Below, in pieces: positions 8,601-16,109 of a stretch of DNA of 64,000 nucleotides. The notes under the pieces are model-generated. The model saw nothing but the letters and a program-made list of their open reading frames with translations, made no database searches and was not told the origin of the DNA. The position numbers and the translations under genes were made by a program. The stretch comes from Erythrobacter sp. (GTDB taxonomy: Bacteria > Pseudomonadota > Alphaproteobacteria > Sphingomonadales > Sphingomonadaceae). The stretch lies in assembly GCA_024642565.1 (NCBI GenBank), contig JAHEAV010000012.1:1-64000 (forward strand), in the 5' to 3' direction. The first letter of the stretch is position 1, and the number at the start of each line of letters is the position of its first letter.

Positions 8601-8615
8601 TTCAGATATTCAGAA
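8601..8615. promoter_or_regulatory. Candidate LysR-type binding site
   Basis: TTCAGATATTCAGAA contains arms TTCAGA and TCAGAA, an imperfect dyad matching at five of six positions, and fits the T-N11-A rule for LysR boxes. It lies two bases before the lysR start codon and about 87 bases before the divergent pirin start. That is consistent with autorepression plus control of the pirin-azoR unit. Confidence 0.4.
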
Positions 8616-8617
8616 CA

Positions 8618-9544
8618 ATGAGAATTGGTGAGCCCACGCTTGACCAGTTGCGCATCTTCCTGGCGGTAGATGAGATGGGCAGTTTTGGCGGGGCCGCCCG
8701 CCAGATGGGGCGGGCCGTTTCGGCAGTGAGTTACGGCATTGCCCAGATGGAAGCGCAACTCGGCGTATCGCTTTATGCGCGGGAAGGGTCACGCAAACCC
8801 GAACTTACGGCCGCGGGCCGCGGGCTGATGGCCGAAGCGCGCGCGATTATCGATGAAGTCGATGCACTCATCGCCAAGACGCGCAGTATCCATTCCGGCC
8901 TGGAAAGCCGTGTTTCGCTGGTACTTGATGTGATGATGCCTGGCGAAGTGACCGCGCAGGTGTTGCGTGCTTTTAGAGTGCGGTTCCCCACTGTGGAGCT
9001 ACGTCTGAATATTGAAGCGTTGGGAGCCGTTGCCGCATGCCTGCTGGATGGCGATGCGCAGCTGGCAGTGGGCGGGCCAGTAATCGGTGACCTTACGGAT
9101 CTTGAACGCCAGACGATCGGTCAGGTCGAACTGGTGGCCGTGGCATCTCCGGACCATCCCTTGTCGCAGCCTGGAATAATGCCTGGCGAAAGCCGCAAGC
9201 ATTTGCAGCTGGTTCTGTCCGACCGCTCGCCGCTAACCCAAGGGCGCGAGTTTTCCGTGCTAAGCCCGCAAAGCTGGCGATTGGCTGATCTGGGCGCGAA
9301 GCATTCGCTGCTGCGCGAAGGGATTGGCTGGGGTAATATGCCGCGCCATCTGGTCCGGGCGGAGCTGGCCAGTGGGCTGCTGGTCGAACTTGATTTGCCC
9401 GAAAAGCCTGGCGGCAATTATACACTCAGCGCCTTGTGGCGCCGCGATACAAGGCCCGGTCCTGCGACGAGTTGGCTGATTGACGCGCTCAAGGAAGGGT
9501 TGGTCAAATGTGAAGGGATCGACTCTTCCGTTCGCGGTCGCTGA
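8618..9544 (+). CDS. LysR family transcriptional regulator
   Basis: A 308-residue regulator with an N-terminal winged helix-turn-helix (LDQLRIFLAVDEMGSFGGAARQMGRAVSAVS, about 7-37) and a LysR substrate-binding domain. The HTH serine/alanine pattern and the following QMEAQLGVSLYARE are typical. It is transcribed divergently from the pirin-azoR pair with 103 bases between them, so those two genes are the likely targets, with a quinone or electrophile as possible effector. The family call is certain; target and ligand are inferred from position. Confidence 0.93.
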   Translation: MRIGEPTLDQLRIFLAVDEMGSFGGAARQMGRAVSAVSYGIAQMEAQLGVSLYAREGSRKPELTAAGRGLMAEARAIIDEVDALIAKTRSIHSGLESRVSLVLDVMMPGEVTAQVLRAFRVRFPTVELRLNIEALGAVAACLLDGDAQLAVGGPVIGDLTDLERQTIGQVELVAVASPDHPLSQPGIMPGESRKHLQLVLSDRSPLTQGREFSVLSPQSWRLADLGAKHSLLREGIGWGNMPRHLVRAELASGLLVELDLPEKPGGNYTLSALWRRDTRPGPATSWLIDALKEGLVKCEGIDSSVRGR

Positions 9545-9661
9545 TTGCCTGAATGCAATCTTGCTGGTGCCGGTAAAACCACCGCCCCGAAAAATCATGC
9601 GTTCGGGATACAATGGGCCTACGGTCGGTTGTAAGACAAAACCCATCACCAGAAAGCATTC

Positions 9662-10711
9662 ATGGCCCGCATAGCTGCACTTGCGACTGCACTCCCCGAT
9701 CTTGATTTTGAGCCGGATTATCGCCGCTGGGCGCTTTCCCAGTTGGAGGGGACGCGCGCGGCGAAGCTTTATGAACGAATGGCTGCCCGATCGGGGATAG
9801 AGCATCGCTGGTCTGTGCTGGCGCCGGATGACGCGCGTCTTGATGAAGGCAAGGGATTTTACGGCGGGCCAGATGCCCCCAGTACGGCCCGGCGTATGCA
9901 GATTTATGCGGATGCAGCGCCCGAACTGGCCATCAAAGCAATTGAAAAATTGCCGGAACTGGGGCGCATTACCCATGTGGTGGTCGCCAGTTGTACAGGT
10001 TTCGTGGCTCCGGGCATCGACCAGATTATTGCGAAGCGGCTGGGTCTTGCGGAAAATGTCGAGCGGGTTCTGATCGGTTTCATGGGCTGTTATGCGGCGA
10101 TCACTGCGCTGCGCACTGCGCGGCATATTGTGCGATCGGAGCCGGCGGCTCGGGTTCTGGTGGTTACGGTTGAGCTGAGCACGCTTCATCATCAGCAGAC
10201 CTTTGATATCGAACCTTTGCTGGCTGGCGCCCAGTTTGGTGATGGCGCTGCCGCAGCCATCGTCACCGCATCGGGAGAAGGCCTAGGGCTTGGCGCCGGC
10301 ATTTCAGCCGCGCTGGAGGATAGCGGTGATCTGATTACCTGGGATATCGTCGATACCGGCTTCAAGATGCGCCTGTCGGGCGAGGTTCCGGGGCGGATCA
10401 CCGCGGCCATTGCGCAAAATACAGTGCGCGAGCGGATAACGGGCGGAGTGCCGGTGGAACAGATTGAGGCTTGGGCGATCCATGCGGGGGGACGTTCGAT
10501 TCTGGATGCGGTTGAACATGGGCTTGCTCTGGCGGAAGGATCCCTGGCGGATTCCCGCGAGGTCTTGCGGAGTTGCGGGAACATGTCGTCTTCAACCCTG
10601 ATGTTCGTGCTCGAACGTATAATGCCGCAGCGGCCTGCCCGTGGTGTGGCGCTGGCCTTTGGTCCTGGTCTGGCGATGGAAGGCCTGCATTTTGGCTGGG
10701 TCGATGCTTGA
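9662..10711 (+). CDS. Type III polyketide synthase (chalcone/stilbene synthase family)
   Basis: A 349-residue homodimeric ketosynthase that condenses malonyl-CoA onto an acyl starter without an acyl carrier protein. The catalytic triad is visible: Cys143 in GFMGCYAA, His274 in AIHAGGRS and Asn307 in SCGNMSSSTLM. An upstream VASCTGF segment is also typical. Bacterial relatives next to methyltransferases and flavoproteins make long-chain alkylresorcinols or alkylpyrones from fatty acyl starters. It is the first gene of a tightly overlapping three-gene operon whose order resembles srsABC of Streptomyces griseus. The product is inferred from that context. Confidence 0.93.
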   Translation: MARIAALATALPDLDFEPDYRRWALSQLEGTRAAKLYERMAARSGIEHRWSVLAPDDARLDEGKGFYGGPDAPSTARRMQIYADAAPELAIKAIEKLPELGRITHVVVASCTGFVAPGIDQIIAKRLGLAENVERVLIGFMGCYAAITALRTARHIVRSEPAARVLVVTVELSTLHHQQTFDIEPLLAGAQFGDGAAAAIVTASGEGLGLGAGISAALEDSGDLITWDIVDTGFKMRLSGEVPGRITAAIAQNTVRERITGGVPVEQIEAWAIHAGGRSILDAVEHGLALAEGSLADSREVLRSCGNMSSSTLMFVLERIMPQRPARGVALAFGPGLAMEGLHFGWVDA

Positions 10712-11390
10712 ACAGCGCAGCCTGGAAGATGAGTTGATGGACGATCCATCGCTCAGTCCGGCGATTTACACTCGGGTCCTGCACGATCTGGCCAGGGTCA
10801 ACGCCATTACCATGGCCGGTCGGCCGACGCTGGCGTTCCTGCAGCGGGCAGTGGGTAAGCGCAAACGCTTTCGTTTGCTGGATGTTGGTTTCGGCGATGG
10901 CGATATGTTGCGGCGCATAGCGCGCTGGGCCGCCCGCCGGGGGATAGAGGCGGAACTGGTCGGGGTCGATCTGAACCCCAAAAGCGTTGCAGCCGCATTT
11001 GAGGCAACCCCGCCGGATATGCCGATAAGCTATCTCGCCGGTGATTTTGCCGATCGGCGCGGGGAAGGGTGGGACTGCATCATTTCCAGCCTGGTCGCGC
11101 ATCACATGACCCGCGAACAATTGATTGCCTTCTTGCGCTTCATGGAACGCGAAGCGGCGGCCGGCTGGCTGGTCAACGATTTGCACCGCCATGGTTTCGC
11201 TTATTTTGGCTGGCCGCTGCTTGCCGGTCTGATGGGTTGGCATCCCATCGTCCGGCACGACGGGCACCTTTCGATCGCGCGCAGCTATCGGCCCAGTGAG
11301 TGGGCGCCATTGTTGGCCGATGCCGAAGTTGGGCACGCCCGCGTGTTTCGCACCTTTCCCTTTCGGCTCTGCGTCGAAAGCATTCGATGA
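10704..11390 (+). CDS. Class I SAM-dependent methyltransferase
   Basis: A 228-residue Rossmann-fold methyltransferase. The SAM-binding motif I is LLDVGFGDGDMLRRI (58-72), followed by the acidic residue in VGVDLNPKS, and motif IV-like WDCIISSLVAHHM. The start at 10704 overlaps the polyketide synthase stop by eight bases, which indicates translational coupling; upstream in-frame starts lie inside that gene. By position it is the counterpart of SrsB, which methylates alkylresorcinol-type products. The fold is certain; the substrate is inferred. Confidence 0.88.
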   Translation: MLEQRSLEDELMDDPSLSPAIYTRVLHDLARVNAITMAGRPTLAFLQRAVGKRKRFRLLDVGFGDGDMLRRIARWAARRGIEAELVGVDLNPKSVAAAFEATPPDMPISYLAGDFADRRGEGWDCIISSLVAHHMTREQLIAFLRFMEREAAAGWLVNDLHRHGFAYFGWPLLAGLMGWHPIVRHDGHLSIARSYRPSEWAPLLADAEVGHARVFRTFPFRLCVESIR

Positions 11391-12466
11391 CCGGATCCGC
11401 GCCGCTTATACTGGGAGCCGGTCCTGCCGGTTGCATGGCGGCCATCCAGTTGGCGCGTGCTGGTGCGTCCCCCACCTTAATAGACCGCGATGCTGTAGTG
11501 GGTGATGCACTTTGCGGCGGGTTCCTGAGTTGGCGAAGTGCCGCGCAGCTGCAGGAGATTGGCCTGGATCTTGGCACTATTGGTGCACACCGCGTCAACC
11601 AATTGGCGCTTTATGCAGGCGGCGTGGAAGCGCATGCAAGGCTGCCGGAAACCGGTTTCGGCCTGTCGCGCTATGCCCTGGATACCGCGATGCGCGCCTT
11701 GGCGGCGGCCAGTGGGGCGCAACTGGAGATTGACCGAATCCGCAGTCTTGCGCCCGGTAAGGCCGAAGGCGAACGGCAGGAATGGCGTTCGAAAAGCATC
11801 TTTCTCGCTGCCGGAAAACACGATGTACGCGGGCAGCCGCGCCCCCGGCAATCGGATGATCCCGCCTTGGGGCTGCGAATTCGCATTCCGGCACAACCGG
11901 GTCTGACGCAATTGCTTGATGGGACAATCGAACTGCATTTGTTCCCAAAGGGGTATGCCGGGATTGTGGTTCAGGAAGATGGCAGCGCCAATATCTGCCT
12001 TGCTCTGCGCAAGTCGCAATTGGCCGAAGCAGGCGGCAACCCGCGCGCGCTGCTGGATCGAATGGCGGATGAACATCCAAAATTTGGCCAGCGAATGGCC
12101 TATGCTGCACCGGGCCTGACGGTCGATAGTATCGGCGCAGTCCCCTATGGCTGGATCGCCCGCGAAACCATGCCAGGCCTTTTCCGGCTGGGTGATCAAG
12201 CCGCCGTGATCCCCTCGCTTGCCGGGGAAGGGATGTCGATCGCATTGACCAGCGGTGCCTTGGCAGCGCGTTACTGGCTCGTTGGCGGAGCAGATGGAGC
12301 GGGCAAATACCAGCGCGCCATGGCCCGCGCCGCATGGCGACCGGTTAGCGTGGCAAAACTTATCTGGGAGACGGCCGAAAGCCCGCGCTTTAATTCTCAA
12401 TTGGTGAGACTGGCCGGGCTGGCACCGTGGCTGACCAATCTGGCCATGCGCGCCAGCCGGATTTGA
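11387..12466 (+). CDS. FAD-dependent oxidoreductase (geranylgeranyl-reductase/UbiH-like)
   Basis: A 359-residue flavoprotein. The dinucleotide-binding motif GAGPAGCMAAI begins at residue 10, the acidic end of the second strand is in TLIDRD, and the second FAD motif is GLFRLGDQAAVIPSLAGEGM near the C-terminus. The start ATG overlaps the methyltransferase stop (ATGA). In srsABC-type clusters the third gene is a flavoprotein hydroxylase that turns phenolic lipids into hydroquinones or quinones. This protein could do that, or act as a reductase, as in the related geranylgeranyl reductase family. Confidence 0.87.
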   Translation: MTGSAPLILGAGPAGCMAAIQLARAGASPTLIDRDAVVGDALCGGFLSWRSAAQLQEIGLDLGTIGAHRVNQLALYAGGVEAHARLPETGFGLSRYALDTAMRALAAASGAQLEIDRIRSLAPGKAEGERQEWRSKSIFLAAGKHDVRGQPRPRQSDDPALGLRIRIPAQPGLTQLLDGTIELHLFPKGYAGIVVQEDGSANICLALRKSQLAEAGGNPRALLDRMADEHPKFGQRMAYAAPGLTVDSIGAVPYGWIARETMPGLFRLGDQAAVIPSLAGEGMSIALTSGALAARYWLVGGADGAGKYQRAMARAAWRPVSVAKLIWETAESPRFNSQLVRLAGLAPWLTNLAMRASRI

Positions 12467-12556
12467 GGATTTGGACATTTAGCGGAGTTAGGTTAGGCAT
12501 CACTCGGGTCATCACTCGCCGCTGTCTGCCAAGCAGCGCGGCGCTGGGGGATTGGG

Positions 12557-13879
12557 ATGACCGAAGCCACTGCAGACACACGCTGGACTCTCACCGAAAA
12601 TCGCAATCTGCGGCTATTCACAGTTTTCCTGCTTTATGTTTGTCAGGGCATTCCGATCGGGCTGTTCTGGTTTGCCATCCCCGCATGGATGGCGGCCAAT
12701 GGTGCGGACGCCGGTGATGTCGGGTATGTACTGGGCTTTGTTGCACTGCCGTGGACCTTGAAACTGGTGAACGGCTTCCTGATGGATCGCTACACCTTCC
12801 TGGCTATGGGCCGCCGACGCATCTGGCTGATTGGCGCGCAGATGCTGATGGTTGTCGCGCTGATATGCTGCGCAATCGTGCAACCGGACGTAACAGATAT
12901 AGTCCTGCTTGCCGCTGCGGGCTTCATTGTGAATGCGGCCACAACTTTTCAGGATGTTGCGGTTGATGGTTTGGCGGTGGACATCATGGAAGAAGATGAG
13001 CGCGCGCGAGCCAGCGGCATGATGTTTGGCGGGCAGGCCATCGGAATTGCAACCTCTACGGCACTTACAGGTTCTGTCATCGCGCTGTACGGCGCATCGG
13101 CAGCCTATCTGCTGACTGCGGCTTTGATCGGCGCGGCGACAATTTATGTTGTTTGCCTGCGCGAACGTGAAGGTGAGCGGCGCTTGCCGTGGAGCCAGGG
13201 CACTGCCCATCCCAGAAATCTTGCAATCCAGACGGAAGGATGGCTGCCAATTCTCAAGGCGACTTTTTCGTCGTTATTCCACCCGATCAGTCTGCTCTGG
13301 GTGCCGATATTGCTTACCAACGGGCTCCAATATGGCATCATGACGGGGGCAACGCCGCTGATTGGAACGAGCAATGTGGGGTGGGATGAGCAAGGCGTAA
13401 CTTCACTGGTCGGCACGGCCAGTCTGGTGGCCGGGATTATTGGGCTGACAATTGGCGGCTGGCTGGGCGATAGATATGGTGCAAAACGGTCCGGCATCGC
13501 GGTGCTGGCGCTGTATTTCCTGCTGTGCGCAGCCATGTGGTTGTCGGTTCCGAGCTGGTCAGATCCGTTGGTCTTTTCAACGATCGTCTATGCCTGGCTA
13601 GCGCTCAATACATTGCTGGTTATCGTGTTGTTGCCCATTTCAATGCGGTTATGCGATCTCAAGGTCGCGGCAACGCAATTCACCATTTACATGGCAATCT
13701 CGAATTTCGGGATCACCATCGGGGCGGGATTGCTCGGCATGTCCGACGGTTTCGGGGGAATTCGCACCATGATGCTGGTCCTTTGCGCCGCTTTTGCCAT
13801 CGCCATTGTGTTCATGACCGTTGTACCGTTCCCCCGTAAATCTGTTCCGGTACAGAGGCTTGTTCCAGCGATCGATTAG
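12557..13879 (+). CDS. MFS transporter (AmpG/PAT-like)
   Basis: A 440-residue major facilitator with twelve predicted helices. The N-terminal half has the AmpG/acetyl-CoA-transporter style CQGIPIGLFWFAIPAWM and LKLVNGFLMDRYTF with a conserved intracellular loop GRRRIW, and the second half contains GGWLGDRYGAKRSG. A GGGGGATT sequence precedes the ATG. It lies 90 bases after the polyketide operon on the same strand and may export or recycle a related compound. AmpG itself imports muropeptides, so a cell-wall role is the alternative. Confidence 0.85.
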   Translation: MTEATADTRWTLTENRNLRLFTVFLLYVCQGIPIGLFWFAIPAWMAANGADAGDVGYVLGFVALPWTLKLVNGFLMDRYTFLAMGRRRIWLIGAQMLMVVALICCAIVQPDVTDIVLLAAAGFIVNAATTFQDVAVDGLAVDIMEEDERARASGMMFGGQAIGIATSTALTGSVIALYGASAAYLLTAALIGAATIYVVCLREREGERRLPWSQGTAHPRNLAIQTEGWLPILKATFSSLFHPISLLWVPILLTNGLQYGIMTGATPLIGTSNVGWDEQGVTSLVGTASLVAGIIGLTIGGWLGDRYGAKRSGIAVLALYFLLCAAMWLSVPSWSDPLVFSTIVYAWLALNTLLVIVLLPISMRLCDLKVAATQFTIYMAISNFGITIGAGLLGMSDGFGGIRTMMLVLCAAFAIAIVFMTVVPFPRKSVPVQRLVPAID

Positions 13880-13886
13880 ACTGCCG

Positions 13887-14981
13887 TCAAATCTTCACCA
13901 CCCAGCCATGGGTATCGGGAATCGCGCCGCGTTGGATGCCGACAAGCTGCGCGCGCAGCTTCATCGTCAGTTGGCCAGGGCCGCCCGAACCAATGGTGAA
14001 ACTTCCTTCTGGTCCAGCGACATGGCCAACGGCGGTCACCACTGCTGCGGTTCCGCAGGCCATGACTTCAACCAATCGACCGCTTGCCGCATCGCTGCGC
14101 CATTGGTCGATGCTGTAGGGTTCCTCCCGCACGGTCAGCCCTTCCTCGCGCGCAAGTTGTAGCAGGCTGTCACGCGTAATGCCGGGCAGAATCGTGCCGG
14201 ACAGCGGCGGGGTGACCATGCTGCCATCGTCAAATACGAAGAACAAATTCATGCCGCCAAGTTCTTCCACCCATTTATGCTCCACCGCATCGAGGAACAG
14301 CACCTGGTCGTGCCCGCGCGCGAAGGCATCGGCGGTGGGCACCAGACTGGCGGCGTAGTTGCCGCCGGTCTTGGCTGCGCCCGTGCCGCCCGGTGCAGCG
14401 CGTGAATATTCGCTGATCCAGATCGACACGGCGGGTGCGCCGGATTTGAAATAGTTACCGGCTGGGCTGGCAATGACGAGAAATTTATATTGTGTAGCCG
14501 GTCGCACGCCCAGAAATGCCTCGGTCGCGAACATGAAGGGGCGCAGATAAAGCGAACCGCCATCAACGGCTGGAAACCAGTCACGGTCGATCTGGACCAG
14601 TTGGCGGACCGCCTCGACGAACAGATCTTCCGGCAAATGCGGCATTGCCATTCGGGTGGCGCTGGCATTCAGGCGTGCGGCATTGGCCTGTGGGCGGAAA
14701 AGCGCCAGACTGCCGTCAGCCTGTTTATAGGCCTTCATTCCTTCGAAGATTTCCTGCGAATAATGCAGCACTGATGCCGCCGGATCGAGGCAGATTGGCT
14801 CGCGCGGGCCAACGCGGGGGCTATGCCAGCCATCCTTCGCCAGATCATAATCGATCGAGACCATGTGGTCGGAGAACACCTTGCCAAAGCCGGGGTCCGC
14901 GATTGCGGCTTCGCGTGCGCTTGCCGCGGTTGGCGCCGGGTGGGCCATATGGGCAAAGGTGAATGCCGGTGCGTCCGCCAT
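13887..14981 (-). CDS. ilvE: Branched-chain amino acid aminotransferase
   Basis: A 364-residue class IV PLP-dependent aminotransferase of the bacterial/eukaryotic BCAT type. It transfers amino groups between glutamate and the keto acids of valine, leucine and isoleucine. Diagnostic parts are HYSQEIFEGMKAY, SLYLRPFMFATEAFLGV, the PLP-lysine region GAAKTGGNYAASL, and VEELGGMNLFFV. It converges on the MFS gene. The upstream region holds an AT-rich palindrome (15050-15066) that could be an operator. Confidence 0.95.
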   Translation of the reverse strand: MADAPAFTFAHMAHPAPTAASAREAAIADPGFGKVFSDHMVSIDYDLAKDGWHSPRVGPREPICLDPAASVLHYSQEIFEGMKAYKQADGSLALFRPQANAARLNASATRMAMPHLPEDLFVEAVRQLVQIDRDWFPAVDGGSLYLRPFMFATEAFLGVRPATQYKFLVIASPAGNYFKSGAPAVSIWISEYSRAAPGGTGAAKTGGNYAASLVPTADAFARGHDQVLFLDAVEHKWVEELGGMNLFFVFDDGSMVTPPLSGTILPGITRDSLLQLAREEGLTVREEPYSIDQWRSDAASGRLVEVMACGTAAVVTAVGHVAGPEGSFTIGSGGPGQLTMKLRAQLVGIQRGAIPDTHGWVVKI

Positions 14982-15049
14982 TGTCGAAAATCCTCTAAAC
15001 TTGCTGTGCGCCTAGGTGAAATTGTAATATTAGGCAAGATATAGCTTCA

Positions 15050-15066
15050 TCATTTATAATAAATGA
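15050..15066. promoter_or_regulatory. AT-rich perfect palindrome upstream of ilvE
   Basis: TCATTTATAATAAATGA is an 8+1+8 perfect inverted repeat about 70 bases upstream of the ilvE start codon, in a locally AT-rich stretch of a GC-rich sequence. The position suits a regulator operator near the ilvE promoter. No particular regulator is recognised. Confidence 0.4.
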
Positions 15067-15170
15067 AAAGTAGTACCGTACCGTGCTGCGCGCGCTTATC
15101 ACCACTAACAGGAAATGAGAAGGGCGGCTTCGATCATGCAGGTTGCCTGCTCCGGAGGCTAAAATGAGAA

Positions 15171-15200
15171 GGGCGGTCCCGGCTAAGCCGGGTACCGCCC
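15171..15200 (-). terminator. Strong GC hairpin, probable terminator of the short-ORF gene
   Basis: GGGCGGT and CCGGC arms pair with GCCGG and ACCGCCC, forming a stem of about 13 bp with one internal mismatch and a four-base loop. On the minus strand it is followed by TTCTCATTTT, a moderately U-rich tail; on the plus strand the following bases are not U-rich. It therefore most likely ends the minus-strand transcript that carries the 19-codon ORF. Confidence 0.65.
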
Positions 15201-15252
15201 TTCGCATGGTCAGCGGCCAGAAGTGCCGCCCACGAATGCCTCTATCGCCCTG

Positions 15253-15312
15253 TTACCGGCGATAATGCTCCGTGCGGAAACTTACCGACCTCCCTGCTGA
15301 ACCATGAGACAT
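15253..15312 (-). CDS. Candidate 19-residue small protein with a very strong Shine-Dalgarno sequence
   Basis: The ATG at 15312 is preceded by GAAAGGAGGTGATCC (15314-15328), the complement of the full 16S rRNA 3' tail, with seven bases between GGAGG and ATG. The predicted peptide is basic: it starts MSHGSAGRSVSF and ends RTEHYRR. A longer in-frame version from 15447 exists but lacks a ribosome-binding site and looks noncoding. A terminator-like hairpin follows 53 bases after the stop, and a promoter-like TTGCGC-17-TGCAAT lies about 80 bases upstream. I do not recognise the peptide. It could be a real microprotein, a leader peptide, or part of a structured RNA. Confidence 0.45.
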   Translation of the reverse strand: MSHGSAGRSVSFRTEHYRR

Positions 15313-15497
15313 CGGATCACCTCCTTTCGCGCTATGTAGCCAGAGCCTCCGTTTCACCGGAGCCCAAGACCGCGTTCGCCGCTGATCTTGATTGCAATGT
15401 GAGTCATTCGGGCGCGCAACACAAGTCTTGTAATTATCTTTTTCCACGTCAGAATGCGTTGCTTCGTGGCGAGTGGTATCGACCTCGACAGTTCTTC

Positions 15498-16034
15498 TTA
15501 TCGGCAGTCTTCAACTACCCGCGTTACTTCGGGCCAGCTTGGCACGTAGAGCGTTGGCAGGCCTGCGGTTTCAATGGCGAAGCGCCCCTTGCTGATCGCC
15601 ATGGCGTCCAGCAGCGGGTCACGTGCAGGAAGACCAGCGACGAGAGCGGGGGTGCCGCCCTGATCGGGCGTGGCTGTCAGCAGCCGATCCTGTGTTTCGG
15701 TGAGAATTCGCATTGGTACCGGCGCGGTGGAATCGGCCGGACGCACGATCAACACCAGACTTGCCGCACGGTTGCATTGCAAGATCAGGCGTGTGCCCGA
15801 TGGTGCGCTGCCGAATAGGGCCTGCGATCCGCCGCTGGTGGCACTGTAAGTCCAATCACCAGGGGTGGCGGGGTTGTCTGCCCAGTGCGAGGTCGGAGAA
15901 ACTATGGGCTCCGGGTCTGGTGTGGGCGTGGGTGCCGGGCGCATGATCGGCGGAGGGGTCGGTTCGGGCGGCTGCGGCACGCAGGCCGCAACCGAAAGGC
16001 AGGCGATGATGATGAACGGGCGGGTAATGGTCAA
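15498..16034 (-). CDS. Proline-rich lipoprotein, hypothetical
   Basis: A 178-residue protein with a lipoprotein signal: hydrophobic FIIIACLSV followed by lipobox VAAC, then a Pro/Thr-rich linker (PQPPEPTPPPIMRP) and a beta-rich domain. The C-terminal part, including GTRLILQCNRAASLVLIVRP, resembles small periplasmic proteins of sphingomonads with no assigned role. A TTG at 16034 is preferred because AGGA lies seven bases upstream and the signal peptide then begins properly; an ATG at 16073 would add 13 residues. It is divergent from tlyA, with overlapping regulatory space. Confidence 0.7.
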   Translation of the reverse strand: MTITRPFIIIACLSVAACVPQPPEPTPPPIMRPAPTPTPDPEPIVSPTSHWADNPATPGDWTYSATSGGSQALFGSAPSGTRLILQCNRAASLVLIVRPADSTAPVPMRILTETQDRLLTATPDQGGTPALVAGLPARDPLLDAMAISKGRFAIETAGLPTLYVPSWPEVTRVVEDCR

Positions 16035-16109
16035 AGTCGGGTCCTGCAGCTTGCTGGTTTCTCTTCGGTACAATGCGCGCTAACGCCAGCGAGGTCCAAA
16101 GGAAATCGG

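Larger units (their letters stand above)
14982..15252. other. ilvE upstream region with repeats and hairpins
   Basis: This stretch lies between ilvE and the candidate short-ORF gene. It contains the AT-rich palindrome at 15050-15066, a direct repeat AAATGAGAAGGGCGG (15113-15127 and 15162-15176) and a small dyad GCAGG-TTG-CCTGC at 15138-15150. The large hairpin at 15171-15200 follows. No longer coding frame with convincing support was found. Confidence 0.6.
15160..15384 (-). ncRNA. Candidate monocistronic short transcript (sRNA or microprotein mRNA)
   Basis: On the minus strand, TTGCGC (15414-15419) and TGCAAT (15391-15396) are spaced by 17 bases and predict a start near 15384. The transcript would contain a hairpin with arms CTCCG/CGGAG in its 5' part, the perfect Shine-Dalgarno, the 19-codon ORF and the GC-rich terminator, about 225 nt in total. 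Boundaries are predicted only. No known RNA family was recognised. Confidence 0.4.

Noticed and set aside
15314-15328. GGATCACCTCCTTTC as a fragment of the 16S rRNA 3' end
   Set aside because: Only 15 bases match. Flanking bases show no further 16S or spacer similarity, and on the other strand the same bases make an ideal Shine-Dalgarno next to an ATG.
15253-15447. A 64-codon version of the short minus-strand ORF
   Set aside because: The added N-terminal part has no ribosome-binding site and lies upstream of the predicted transcript; the strong Shine-Dalgarno points to the internal ATG.
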